Origin: Nonomuraea thailandensis
GTDB lineage: Bacteria > Actinomycetota > Actinomycetes > Streptosporangiales > Streptosporangiaceae
Reading direction: 5' to 3'
NCBI RefSeq assembly: GCF_024172165.1
Contig: NZ_JAMZEB010000002.1
Coordinates: 11,425,001-11,489,000 of the forward strand
DNA: 64,000 bases
Positions 54,110 through 63,696 of the stretch are shown here, one piece after another (the first letter of the stretch is position 1; each line of letters begins with the position of its first letter). The notes under the pieces were generated by a model that was not told the origin of the DNA, made no database searches, and saw only the letters and a program-made list of their open reading frames with translations. Position numbers and translations under genes: made by a program.

Positions 54110-54455
54110 GGCAGAGCAGGTTGCCCTCCGAGTCGCGGAAGGCGGCCATGCGGATCTCCTTGCCCGGCGTGCCGAACGTGCCGTCGTCGGTGAAGATGAG
54201 ATGCGGCTCCTCGACGATGGCGACCTCATGCGTACGCAGCCGCGCCACGTCCGCTTCGAGGTCGTCGGAGACGAGGTAGAGCACGGCTGGGGGAGCGCTC
54301 TCCTCGATCAGGAGGCGTACGCCGTCGAGATCGAAGAAGGCCAGCCCCGGCGGGCGGTAGGTGGCGATGTGCCGCAGGCCGAGCACGTCGCGGTAGAAGG
54401 CGGTGGCCCTGTCGAGGTCGTCGGCGTGCTGGGCGACCTGCACGAGTCCTCTCAT
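54099..54455 (-). CDS. VOC superfamily (glyoxalase/bleomycin resistance) protein
   Basis: This 118-residue protein is a single VOC module pair: DDLDRATAFYRDVLGL, LAFFDLDGVRLLIEE, and FRDSEGNLLCLMT, with a final Glu that could bind a metal. Substrates of stand-alone VOC proteins cannot be told from sequence. ATG at 54455. It may have arrived together with the TetR and deazaflavin genes. Confidence 0.9.
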   Translation of the reverse strand: MRGLVQVAQHADDLDRATAFYRDVLGLRHIATYRPPGLAFFDLDGVRLLIEESAPPAVLYLVSDDLEADVARLRTHEVAIVEEPHLIFTDDGTFGTPGKEIRMAAFRDSEGNLLCLMT

Positions 54456-54519
54456 GTGCGAACGGTAGCCCCGCCGCGTGCCGGTTGAGGGCGATCCGGC
54501 GGAAGCGGCCTGAAACCGG

Positions 54520-55731
54520 TCAGGCGTCCGGTTCCTCCGCGCGGACGGTGATGCGGTCGTCGGTCAGGCGGATGGTCAGGAGCGTGCCGGGCGCGACGTC
54601 CTTGGCCAGGCGTACGACCTCGCCCGACGGGTGCTGCACGATGGCGTAGCCGCGCTCCAGCGTCGCCGCCGGGGACAGGGAGACGAGCCGGGCGCGCAGG
54701 TGGGTGAGGTCGTCGGCGGCGCGGTCGAGGGAGCCCGACAGCGAGCGCCTGGCCCGGTCGCGCAGCGCCTCCGCCTGCTCGGCCCGGCGCTCCAGCTCGC
54801 GTACGGGATCGGCCAGCGAGGGCCGCGACCGTACGGACGTCAGCCAGGACATCTCCCGGTCGAGCCAGCCGCTCATCACCCTGCGCCCGCGGTCGCGGAG
54901 TTGGCGCACCAGCGTGAGCTGCTCGCCGACGTCGGGCACCACCTTCTTGGCGGCGTCGGTGGGGGTGGAGGCGCGTACGTCGGCCACCATGTCGAGCAGC
55001 GGGCTGTCCTGCTCGTGGCCGATGGCGCTCACCACGGGTGTACGGCAGGCGGCCACCGCGCGCACGAGCGTCTCGTCGGAGAAGGGCAGCAGGTCCTCCA
55101 GGGAGCCGCCGCCGCGGGCGACGACGATCACGTCGATCGAGGAGTCGGCGTCGAGCTTGCGCAGCGCCTCCGTCACCTCGGTCACCGCGTACGGCCCCTG
55201 GACGGCCACCTCCTCGACCTTGAACCGCACGGCCGGCCAGCGACGCCGCGAGTTCTCCAGCACGTCGCGCTCGGCCGCCGAGTCGCGGCCGCAGATGAGC
55301 CCGATCGTGCCCGGCAGGAACGGCAGCCGCCGCTTCCTGTCGGCGTTGAACAGCCCTTCGGCGGCCAGCAACTGCCTGAGCCGCTCCAGCCTGACCAGCA
55401 TCTCGCCCACGCCCACCGGGCGCATCTCCAGCGCGGTGAACGCGAACGAGCCCCTGTTGACCCAGAAGTCGGGCTTGACGTGCAGCACCACCCTCGCGCC
55501 GTTGGCCGGGCGGGGCACCGTCGCCTCGTAGACGCCGCGCGGGGCGGTGACCCTGGCCGACACGTTGGCGACCGGGTCGCGCAGGGTCAGGAACACCGTG
55601 CCGCCACGCGTGCTCAGGTCGGTGATCTCTCCTTCGACCCAGACCGTGCCGAGTCTGCCGATCCAGCCGCCCACCATCTGCAGGACCGTTCGGATCGGCA
55701 GGGGGGACTCAGGCGTGGTCTTCGAGGTCAT
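54520..55731 (-). CDS. xseA: exodeoxyribonuclease VII large subunit
   Basis: This 403-residue nuclease subunit has an N-terminal OB fold (IGRLGTVWVEGEITDLS) and a catalytic region with GLICGRDSAAERDVL, VVARGGGSLEDLLPF and SAIGHEQDSPLLD, followed by the coiled coil that binds the small subunit. ATG at 55731. It is co-directional with the lipid-droplet-type gene upstream (17 bases). The small subunit gene is on the other strand beyond three inserted genes. Confidence 0.96.
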   Translation of the reverse strand: MTSKTTPESPLPIRTVLQMVGGWIGRLGTVWVEGEITDLSTRGGTVFLTLRDPVANVSARVTAPRGVYEATVPRPANGARVVLHVKPDFWVNRGSFAFTALEMRPVGVGEMLVRLERLRQLLAAEGLFNADRKRRLPFLPGTIGLICGRDSAAERDVLENSRRRWPAVRFKVEEVAVQGPYAVTEVTEALRKLDADSSIDVIVVARGGGSLEDLLPFSDETLVRAVAACRTPVVSAIGHEQDSPLLDMVADVRASTPTDAAKKVVPDVGEQLTLVRQLRDRGRRVMSGWLDREMSWLTSVRSRPSLADPVRELERRAEQAEALRDRARRSLSGSLDRAADDLTHLRARLVSLSPAATLERGYAIVQHPSGEVVRLAKDVAPGTLLTIRLTDDRITVRAEEPDA

Positions 55732-55748
55732 GGGGGAAGACTAGTGAC

Positions 55749-56693
55749 CTATTCGCCGGCCTGGAGCTTGGCGAGGCGGTTCTCGAACATCTTGATGACC
55801 TCGGGCCGCTCCGTCGTCGCCCGCTCGTACGCGAGGAAGTCGCCGATCTGCTCGGCCGTCTTGCCGCGCATCCTGGCGCGCAGGGAGGCGACGGTCAGCC
55901 CGGACCAGCCGGGCAGCGGCTCGGTCAGGTTCACGGCGGCGGCGGCGACCGGCTCGGGGGCGGCGGCCGGCTCCGGGGCCGCGGCGGGCTCGGCGGTGGC
56001 GGCGGTGGGCTCCGGCGCGGGGGCGGGCTCGGCCGCCTTGGCGGTCTTCGCCGTCCTGGGCTCGGCCTTGGGCTTCCTGGCGGCCTTCGGCTTGGGAGCG
56101 GGGGCCTCCACGGCGGGCTCGGCCACGGCCTTGGGGGCGGCGGGCGCGACCTCGGCAGCCTCGGGCGCGGCCGTGGGCGCGGCCGTGGGGGCGGTCTCGG
56201 CCTTCGGCTCGGTGACCGTCACGGCCTCGGCCTTGGCGACGGGCTCGGCCTTGGCGACGGGCTCCGCCGGGGCGACCGGCTCCGCCTTGTCCGCGGGCTC
56301 CGTCTTGGCGGCGGGCGTGAAGATGACCGGGTCCGGCTTGGCCTTGGCGGCGCCGTTGGGCTCGGCCGCTCCGGAACGCGGAGCGAAGATGACCGGCTCC
56401 TTGCGCGCCGGCTTGTCCTCCGCGGACTCGGCGGACTCCGCGGGTGCGGCGGGCGCGGCGGCCACCTGCTCGGCGGCGGTCGGGCGGGAGTCGTACTCCT
56501 GCTCCTCGCGCTCCTCCTTGCCCCCGAGCCCCTTGATGGAGTTCTTCATCCGGTCCACGAGCAGCAGCGCCTGACCGGCGGCGCTGAGCGTGCCCTGGAC
56601 GACCATGAGCGGCAGGTCCTTCGCCTTCTCCTTGAGCTCGTCCTTGTTGGTGACGGTTCTTGCGATGTTGCGTATCACGTCGCTGAGGGACAT
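55749..56693 (-). CDS. lipid-droplet-associated-type protein with Ala/Pro/Glu-rich repeats
   Basis: This 314-residue protein has a conserved N-terminus (residues 1-60, amphipathic, LPLMVVQGTLSAAGQALLLVDRMK), a long Ala/Pro/Glu/Lys linker with repeats such as EPVAKAEPVAKAE, and a C-terminal motif LPGWSGLTVASLRARMRGKTAEQIGDFLAYE. The position between xseA and ispH matches M. tuberculosis Rv1109c, a family named for lipid droplet association in Rhodococcus. ATG at 56693. The linker is about twice the usual length. Confidence 0.8.
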   Translation of the reverse strand: MSLSDVIRNIARTVTNKDELKEKAKDLPLMVVQGTLSAAGQALLLVDRMKNSIKGLGGKEEREEQEYDSRPTAAEQVAAAPAAPAESAESAEDKPARKEPVIFAPRSGAAEPNGAAKAKPDPVIFTPAAKTEPADKAEPVAPAEPVAKAEPVAKAEAVTVTEPKAETAPTAAPTAAPEAAEVAPAAPKAVAEPAVEAPAPKPKAARKPKAEPRTAKTAKAAEPAPAPEPTAATAEPAAAPEPAAAPEPVAAAAVNLTEPLPGWSGLTVASLRARMRGKTAEQIGDFLAYERATTERPEVIKMFENRLAKLQAGE

Positions 56694-56794
56694 GAACGTC
56701 TCCCTGGGAGGTCAGTATTGGACGGCCAGTCTGGCGCACCGTGGGCGACCACGCACGCGCGGGCCAGATGGCCGCTCCACGTAGCATAAGAAGT

Positions 56795-57760
56795 ATGGAG
56801 CCCCAGACCCCCTCTTCCCGCCGAGTCCTCGTAGCCAAGCCACGGGGTTACTGCGCCGGAGTCGATCGAGCCGTGGTAGCGGTCGAGAAGGCTCTGGAGC
56901 AGTACGGCGCACCTGTTTACGTCCGCAAGCAGATCGTCCACAACACGCATGTCGTGAAGACGCTCGAGGCCAGGGGCGCCATCTTCGTCGACGAGACCGA
57001 GGAGGTGCCGGAGGGCGAGATCGTGGTCTTCTCCGCCCACGGCGTCTCGCCGGCCGTGCACGAGGAGGCCAGGCAGCGCAACCTGCGCACCATCGACGCC
57101 ACCTGCCCGCTGGTGACGAAGGTGCACAACGAGGCCAAGCGGTTCGCGGCCAAGGACTACGACATCCTGCTCATCGGGCACGAGGGGCACGAGGAGGTCG
57201 AGGGCACCTCCGGTGAGGCCCCCGACCACATCCAGCTCGTCGACGGGCTCGACGCGGTCGACAAGGTGCAGGTCAAGGACCCGAGCAGGCTGGTGTGGCT
57301 GTCGCAGACCACGCTCTCGGTCGACGAGACCACCGAGACCGTGGCCCGGCTCAAGGAGCGCTTCCCCACGCTGATCGACCCGCCCAGCGACGACATCTGC
57401 TACGCCACCCAGAACCGCCAGGTCGCGGTCAAGGAGATCGCCGCAGAGTCGCAGCTCGTCATCGTGGTCGGCTCCGAGAACTCCTCCAACTCCAAGCGGC
57501 TGGTCGAGGTGGCCAAGGACTACGGCGCGCAGGAGTCGTACCTGGTGGACAACGCCGACTTCATCCGCGACGAGTGGCTCGACGGCGTCACCACGGTCGG
57601 CGTCACCAGCGGCGCCTCGGTGCCGGAAGAGCTGGTCGAGGAGGTGCTGGCGAAGCTGGCCCGGCACGGGTTCGGCGACGTGACGGAGGTGGAGCCGGTG
57701 CAGGAGAGCATGCGCTTCGCCCTGCCCCACGAGCTGCGCAAGGACCTGCGCGCCTCCTGA
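56795..57760 (+). CDS. ispH: 4-hydroxy-3-methylbut-2-enyl diphosphate reductase
   Basis: This 321-residue iron-sulphur enzyme makes IPP and DMAPP in the last step of the MEP pathway. The three cluster Cys are C20 (GYCAGVDRA), C104 (DATCPLVTKVH) and C202 (ICYATQNRQ). ATG at 56795 has TAGCAT 7 bases upstream and no good ribosome binding site, so a leaderless mRNA is likely. It supplies precursors for the isoprenyl transferase at 20.5 kb. Confidence 0.96.
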   Translation: MEPQTPSSRRVLVAKPRGYCAGVDRAVVAVEKALEQYGAPVYVRKQIVHNTHVVKTLEARGAIFVDETEEVPEGEIVVFSAHGVSPAVHEEARQRNLRTIDATCPLVTKVHNEAKRFAAKDYDILLIGHEGHEEVEGTSGEAPDHIQLVDGLDAVDKVQVKDPSRLVWLSQTTLSVDETTETVARLKERFPTLIDPPSDDICYATQNRQVAVKEIAAESQLVIVVGSENSSNSKRLVEVAKDYGAQESYLVDNADFIRDEWLDGVTTVGVTSGASVPEELVEEVLAKLARHGFGDVTEVEPVQESMRFALPHELRKDLRAS

Positions 57761-57762
57761 CC

Positions 57763-58275
57763 TCAGTCCTCGCCGCGCGGGGTCCCGTACACCTTGGGCT
57801 CGAAGTACCCTTCGGGCTCCGGCACGAACGGCTGGCGCGGGCGCGACACCTCCGCGCCCGCCTTCAGCTCCTCCCGCAGCTCCCGCACGTTGTCACGGAG
57901 CCCCCGCCGCCACGCGATGCCCAGCACCAGGGCCGAGCCCGCGAACAGCCACGGCGCCCCCTGCGTCATCGACGTGTAGAGGCCCAGCGCCAGCGACTGC
58001 ACGATCGACACCGAGCCGAACGCCCGCCCCAGCTCCACGAAGAGCGTGGCGCAGAAGAACACCAGCGGCGGCGTCACCACCAGCGACAGCAGCTCGCGCC
58101 GGTTGACCAGCACCACGCCGAGCACGCTGGCCAGCAGGAACGCCGCGCCCACGATCTGGTCCACGCCGAACACGGCCGTCAGCACGTAGCCCGCCAGGGT
58201 GGCCACCAGGGCGAGCGCGATGGCGCCGCGCGCCGTCAGCTTGACGGCAGAGCGCCTGCCCTTCTCACCTGCCAC
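57763..58275 (-). CDS. DUF6542 membrane protein
   Basis: This 170-residue protein has four hydrophobic segments followed by a charged cytoplasmic tail ending in PEGYFEPKVYGTP. It corresponds to Rv1111c, which lies between ispH and ychF in mycobacteria. The function is unknown. ATG at 58275. It ends 2 bases after the ispH stop on the other strand. Confidence 0.85.
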   Translation of the reverse strand: MAGEKGRRSAVKLTARGAIALALVATLAGYVLTAVFGVDQIVGAAFLLASVLGVVLVNRRELLSLVVTPPLVFFCATLFVELGRAFGSVSIVQSLALGLYTSMTQGAPWLFAGSALVLGIAWRRGLRDNVRELREELKAGAEVSRPRQPFVPEPEGYFEPKVYGTPRGED

Positions 58276-58289
58276 TGGCCCACCCCCAT

Positions 58290-59546
58290 TTACTGCGACC
58301 CGCCTGCCAACTTACCGTTCGCGTGGGTTATCAGAGATGAGGTTTCGAGCAGTTCGGGGGAGGCCAGCGGCCTGGGCAGCCCTTCGAGCATCTCGGGCGC
58401 GTCCAGCTCGCCGTCCACGACGCCGAGATCGTGCAACTTGCGCGCCGTGACCAGGACGCGGCTTTCGAGCGATCCGACCGACTTGTTGTACGCCTCCACG
58501 GCCCGCGTCAGCGCCCTGCCCAGCGACTCGACGTTCCTGCCCAGGGACGACAGCCGCTCGTACAGCTCCTTGCCCAGCTCGAACACCGCCCGCGCGTTCT
58601 CGCTCAGCGCGGCCTGCTGCCAGGCGTAGTGCGCGGTGCGCAGCATCGTGATCAGCGTCGTGGGGGTGGCGATGTGCACGCGCCGCGTCATCGCGTACTC
58701 CAGCAGCCCGGGGTCGCGTTCGAGCGCCGGCGCGAGGAACGCCTCCCCGGGGATGAACAGCACCACGAACTCCGGCGACGGGTTGAACCCCTGCCAGTAC
58801 GCCTTGGCCGCCAGCCGGTCGATGTGCTCGCGCACGTGCCTGGCGTGCGCGTCCAGGCGCACGGTGGCCAGCGACTCGTCGGACGCCTCGGCGGCCTCCA
58901 GGTAGGCGGCCAGCGAGACCTTGGAGTCGACCACGATGTTCTTGCCCCCGGCGAGCCTGACGACCATGTCGGGCCGCATGGAGCCCTCGGTGACCTGCTC
59001 GTCGAAGTCGCAGTAGCGCTGCATGCCGGCGATCTCCGCGACCCTGCGCAGCTGCAGCTCGCCCCACCGGCCGCGGGCCTCGGGCCGCTGCAGCGCCCTG
59101 ACCAGGGCGGTGGTCTGGGAGCGGAGCTGCTCGTTGCTCTGGCGGACGAACTCCATCTGCTTGGCCAGCTCGGCCCGCGCCGCCCGCTGCCCGGACTCGG
59201 TGTCGCGCAGCTGCGACTCGACCCGGGCCAGCGCGTCCTTCAGCGGCTCGACCAGGTGCTCGACGGCCTGCTTGCGCTGCTCGAGATCGCCGGCCGCCTC
59301 CGCGCGGGTGGCCGCCAGCCTGGTCTCGGCCAGCTCCAGGAAGCGCACGTTGTTGACGTCGAGCGCGCGCGTGGACAGCGCCTGGAACCGCTCGGCGAGC
59401 TGCTCCTCGACGTAGACCAGCTTCTCGGCCGCCGACCTGGCGCGCGCGTCGGCCTCGGCCACCCGCACCGCCGCCCTGGTCCTGGCCACCAGGAACCCGA
59501 CGAGCAGACCGACGGCGAGACCGATGAGAAGCGACACGACGTCCAC
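58290..59546 (-). CDS. rmuC: DNA recombination protein RmuC
   Basis: This 418-residue protein has an N-terminal membrane anchor (VVSLLIGLAVGLLVGFLVA), a long coiled coil, and the PD-(D/E)xK-like RmuC domain with RWGELQLRRVAEIAGM, RPDMVVRLAGGKNIVVDSKVSL and FIPGEAFLAPAL. RmuC limits inversions between short repeats. GTG at 59546 starts at the membrane anchor; the earlier frame from 59621 lacks support. Confidence 0.95.
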   Translation of the reverse strand: MDVVSLLIGLAVGLLVGFLVARTRAAVRVAEADARARSAAEKLVYVEEQLAERFQALSTRALDVNNVRFLELAETRLAATRAEAAGDLEQRKQAVEHLVEPLKDALARVESQLRDTESGQRAARAELAKQMEFVRQSNEQLRSQTTALVRALQRPEARGRWGELQLRRVAEIAGMQRYCDFDEQVTEGSMRPDMVVRLAGGKNIVVDSKVSLAAYLEAAEASDESLATVRLDAHARHVREHIDRLAAKAYWQGFNPSPEFVVLFIPGEAFLAPALERDPGLLEYAMTRRVHIATPTTLITMLRTAHYAWQQAALSENARAVFELGKELYERLSSLGRNVESLGRALTRAVEAYNKSVGSLESRVLVTARKLHDLGVVDGELDAPEMLEGLPRPLASPELLETSSLITHANGKLAGGSQ

Positions 59547-59641
59547 CCCAGCGATGATCCCAGGATGCGGGGCACGATTCTTCCCGACACGCTTGGGCGT
59601 TCCGCTTGTGCGCCTCATCACCCGTCACGCACAGTACTGGG

Positions 59642-60358
59642 ATGGATACGGTACCGAAGCTCGCCGTCGCGGGCGTCGCCGTGGCGGCGGCCCTGGTCGC
59701 GCTGGCCGGCGCGGTCATCGCGGGCTCGGGGAAGGCGGCGCAGCCGCGCCCGGTGCTGCGCTGGACACCCGGGGCGTGCGTCACCGGCACGCTGGCGCTG
59801 ACGGCGTGCAACGGCGGCGACTCCGAGGTGGTGGCCATGGCCTCCGACCCTCCGGCGCCCGGCGAATGCCCGGAGGACACCGACGAGGTCCTGCGGGTCG
59901 GCGCGGGCCGTACGGCGTGCGTGCGCAACTTCCTGGAGCCGCATCCCGGCGCCCCCGGGGGAGGCGGCGGCCTGCTCAGGCCGGGCGACTGCGTCACCCT
60001 GGACGGCCGCGAGCGGGCCTGCGCCCGGCCCGGCTGGTACGGCAGGGCGCTCGCCCTCACCGCCGAGCCCTCCGCCTGCCCCGACGGCACCCTCGACACC
60101 CTGGAGGGCGACTCCCGGGTCATCTGCCTCGGCCGGGGCGGCCAGGTGCTCGACCGCGGCGCCTGCGTGGCCGAGCCCGCCACCGACGTGATCGCCCGCT
60201 CGGCCGTCACCCGGCTGCCCTGCGACTCCCCGCACGCCTGGGCCAGGGTGGTGTCGTTCGAGGTCACGCCCGCGCGCTGCCCGCCCGGCTCGCGCCGCTA
60301 CCTGCGCGCCGACGAGGGCTACCGTCCGGTGACCTGTCTGTACGTTCTCAGCAAGTAA
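59642..60358 (+). CDS. secreted Cys-rich protein with three internal repeats
   Basis: This 238-residue protein has an N-terminal membrane/signal segment (about residues 6-28) and three tandem units of about 50-65 residues, each with four Cys (for example ACVTG...TACNG...GECP...TACV and ACVAE...LPCDSPHAWARVV...ARCP...VTCLY). The last unit, with LPCDSPHAWARVV, recalls the Septum_form domain. The pattern suggests disulphide-linked modules outside the cell. ATG at 59642. The function is unknown. Confidence 0.75.
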   Translation: MDTVPKLAVAGVAVAAALVALAGAVIAGSGKAAQPRPVLRWTPGACVTGTLALTACNGGDSEVVAMASDPPAPGECPEDTDEVLRVGAGRTACVRNFLEPHPGAPGGGGGLLRPGDCVTLDGRERACARPGWYGRALALTAEPSACPDGTLDTLEGDSRVICLGRGGQVLDRGACVAEPATDVIARSAVTRLPCDSPHAWARVVSFEVTPARCPPGSRRYLRADEGYRPVTCLYVLSK

Positions 60359-60369
60359 ACTCGCTGTCC

Positions 60370-61432
<1,063 letters not shown>

Positions 61433-61446
<14 letters not shown>

Positions 61447-61473
61447 CGGCTTCAACGTCTGACGGCTTCGACG
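61433..61473. repeat. 16-bp tandem repeat over the ychF stop codon
   Basis: GCTTCAACGTCTGACG at 61433-61448 is repeated exactly at 61449-61464 and partly a third time. It duplicates the last three codons and stop of ychF, probably by slippage; the protein is not changed. Confidence 0.85.
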
Positions 61474-61545
61474 GCACGGCGCTCACGTAGCGCGAGACTT
61501 CGCTACGGTAGGTTACCGACGGCGGCCGACGGCGATGCCCCCAAG

Positions 61546-61587
61546 ACGTCTGGTGTCCCTGGAACGACCAGACGTTTGTTCCAGGGA
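61546..61587. promoter_or_regulatory. two interlocked inverted repeats upstream of a small gene
   Basis: ACGTCTGGT (61546-61554) pairs with ACCAGACGT (61567-61575), and TCCCTGGAAC (61556-61565) pairs with GTTCCAGGGA (61578-61587). The order of arms is A-B-A'-B', so the two stems are mutually exclusive as simple hairpins or form a pseudoknot-like topology. The site is about 75 bases before the ATG at 61663. It may be a double operator or an RNA switch. Confidence 0.7.
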
Positions 61588-61662
61588 TAACTGATGCGTC
61601 AACCACTTTGGGCCCCCGCGCGTCGAATCGTCACGGCGTTCACGCTGAATCGGGAGGCCCTC

Positions 61663-61962
61663 ATGTTCCGTCGCATCATCAGGAAGCGGCGCTCGGCGCC
61701 CACGCTCGCGGGCATCAGCCTCGAGGAGGAGCTGGCCCTCATCCGGGTCGAGCTCATGTACGGCCTGCGCGTCAACCGCGAGGCGTATCTCCGCAGGAAG
61801 GTGGACGAGCGCGTCGAGATGACCACGCGCATGCGCGAGCGCGAGCCCGCCGAGATGCTGGCCGATCTCCGGGGCTCGCTGGAGCGCTCGGTGCGGCCGA
61901 CGGTCGTGGACCTCCACAGCAGGCGTCAGGCGCGCACGAGCCAGGATCCCGAGCCCGCCTGA
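61663..61962 (+). CDS. small basic/acidic hypothetical protein
   Basis: I do not recognise this 99-residue soluble protein. It starts with a basic stretch (MFRRIIRKRRSAP), continues with alternating acidic and basic helices (SLEEELALIRVELMYGLRVN) and has no membrane segment. ATG at 61663 has GGGAGG 5 bases away; ATG at 61594 would be a longer alternative. The interlocked repeats lie just upstream. Confidence 0.65.
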   Translation: MFRRIIRKRRSAPTLAGISLEEELALIRVELMYGLRVNREAYLRRKVDERVEMTTRMREREPAEMLADLRGSLERSVRPTVVDLHSRRQARTSQDPEPA

Positions 61963-62292
61963 CGGTCGGTCGCTGGTTCCGACCCATGCCGATTCCGCAG
62001 GTCGAGACAGGTCCATGCCTGTTTTGGACAGGAATCCGTGGCCGCCGCGCTATGCGATTTTAGGCGTCTGGCCTGGTCAAAAGGCGATTCCAACGGGAAC
62101 TGACAGGAATCGGCACTGTGGCCTGTCATGCGGGCCCGGTTTGCCGGTGGGGAGGGTCATGCCGCAGCATGGGCGTGGCTTTCTCGGAACAATGGCGGAG
62201 ACCGGATAGGGTGACTACTTCACCGCGGATGATGGGGATCGGCAACGGACGACACCGCGCCAGCCGGGGGGATCGGCGCGAGCGGAGGCGTG
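61963..62292. promoter_or_regulatory. 330-base regulatory gap with repeated GACAGG boxes
   Basis: GACAGGAATC occurs at 62027-62036 and 62102-62111. Further GACAGG/CCTGTT/CCTGTC words lie at 62005, 62017 and 62121, the first two forming an imperfect dyad. No gene is visible in either strand. The gap precedes the TcpC-like cluster, and the boxes are candidate control sites. Confidence 0.4.
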
Positions 62293-63309
62293 ATGGCTCG
62301 TAGGTCTACCGTCCAGCACGATCCTCGGATCGCTGACGGGCCCGGGCTTTCCGCAACCCTGGACACGGCCGACTTCGAGGCGCCGCCGCCCCGCAGGCCG
62401 CGGCGCGGCGGCTGGTCGGGTGGCGGCGGACGATGGCTGGTGTGGACCGGCCGCATCATTCTCTGGGCGCTTATCGTGGTTATCGTGGTGAATGGGATTC
62501 GTGCCCCATTTGAGCGGTTTACCCAGCAAGAGCCTGCTTCGTCCAATGTTGCCGCGCAGGCCGACAAGGGATTCCCCACGGACGGCGGCATGGCGTTCGC
62601 CGCCCAGTTCGCTGGGGTTTATCTGAATTTCAGCCCGGAAGACGCGGCCAGCAGGTCGAGCAAGCTCGCGGCGTTCCTCGCCGAGGGCATGGACCCGCAG
62701 ATGGGCTGGGACGGCTACGGCAAGCTGGCGGCCGTCGCCGTCCAGCCGTACGACATCGAGGCGAGCGACGCCCGCAACGCCGTGGTCAGCGTGGCGTTCC
62801 AGTCGGGCCCGCGCCGGATGCTGCTGTCGGTGCCGATCTACTACTCCGGCGACGACGCCGGACGGCGCTTCGTCGTGGCGGGCCGCCCGGCGATCCTGCC
62901 CGCACCGGCCCCGGCCGACCTCCCCCAGGTGGCCGCGCCCGAGTCCGACGACGCGGCGGCCGCCGAGCTCAAGCCCCAGCTGGAGGGCTTCTTCAAGGAG
63001 TACGCGTCCGGCGACGCCGCCGGGCTGCAGCGCTACGTCGCCGCCGGCAAGAGCCTGCCCAGCTTCGGCGGCGCGTTCAGCTTCTCGCAGCTCAAGGAAG
63101 TCGTGGTGCCTGTGGGGGGTGCCACCAGAGAGATCCAGGCGGTCGTGGTGTGGGCCGTGCCCAGCGGCGACGCCCCGCCCACTCCCAACGCCACCGACCC
63201 GGCGGCGGTAGGCGGGACGCTGGAGCAGGTCTACCGCCTGACCGTGGAAAAGCAGGGCGACAAGTGGTTCGTCGCCGACATCCGCGGTGGCGGCCGCGTC
63301 GTTGGATAG
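62293..63309 (+). CDS. TcpC-like conjugal transfer/secretion protein
   Basis: This 338-residue protein has a basic Gly-rich cytoplasmic N-terminus, one membrane segment (about residues 48-70, LVWTGRIILWALIVVIVVNG) and two NTF2-like domains in the periplasm-side region, the layout of TcpC/VirB8-like proteins. TcpC is part of conjugation machines such as pCW3. ATG at 62293 follows GCGGAGG. With the next two genes it starts a type IV secretion-like operon that runs off the window. Confidence 0.8.
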   Translation: MARRSTVQHDPRIADGPGLSATLDTADFEAPPPRRPRRGGWSGGGGRWLVWTGRIILWALIVVIVVNGIRAPFERFTQQEPASSNVAAQADKGFPTDGGMAFAAQFAGVYLNFSPEDAASRSSKLAAFLAEGMDPQMGWDGYGKLAAVAVQPYDIEASDARNAVVSVAFQSGPRRMLLSVPIYYSGDDAGRRFVVAGRPAILPAPAPADLPQVAAPESDDAAAAELKPQLEGFFKEYASGDAAGLQRYVAAGKSLPSFGGAFSFSQLKEVVVPVGGATREIQAVVVWAVPSGDAPPTPNATDPAAVGGTLEQVYRLTVEKQGDKWFVADIRGGGRVVG

Positions 63310-63354
63310 AGGCACGGCCACGCCGCTGATCGGTACCCCCCGGGAGGACAAGAA

Positions 63355-63642
63355 GTGACCTTGAAGACCGTAATGCTCACCTTGATCGAGATGTCGCCGA
63401 CACCGACGCCGGTGTCCACCGGCATCGACACCGGAGGGCTCGCCAACTTCCTGCGCGCGTTCTTCGCCCCGTTGTTCCTCGTCGTCGTCTCCGTGGTCGC
63501 GCTCTTCTTCCTCTTCACCCGCGAGATCACACGTTTCGTGCAGTTCCTGATCCTGGCCGTGGCCATCGGAGTGATCTTCTACGTCCCCAACATCATCGAG
63601 GTGACAGCGCGGGCGATCGCGGGCGCACTGGGCATCCAATGA
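63355..63642 (+). CDS. small two-pass membrane protein of the Tcp-like cluster
   Basis: This 95-residue protein has two hydrophobic segments (FFAPLFLVVVSVVALFFLF and FLILAVAIGVIFYV) and a short N-terminus rich in Thr and Pro. It resembles the small pilin/VirB2-like or TcpD-like membrane proteins that accompany TcpC and TcpE. GTG at 63355 follows GGGAGGACAAG. Its role in a channel is inferred from position. Confidence 0.75.
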   Translation: MTLKTVMLTLIEMSPTPTPVSTGIDTGGLANFLRAFFAPLFLVVVSVVALFFLFTREITRFVQFLILAVAIGVIFYVPNIIEVTARAIAGALGIQ

Positions 63643-63696
63643 GGGTTGAGACCGCTTCGCGGCGGTCATGAACGAGCGGGTGGAGAGGAGGACCGT

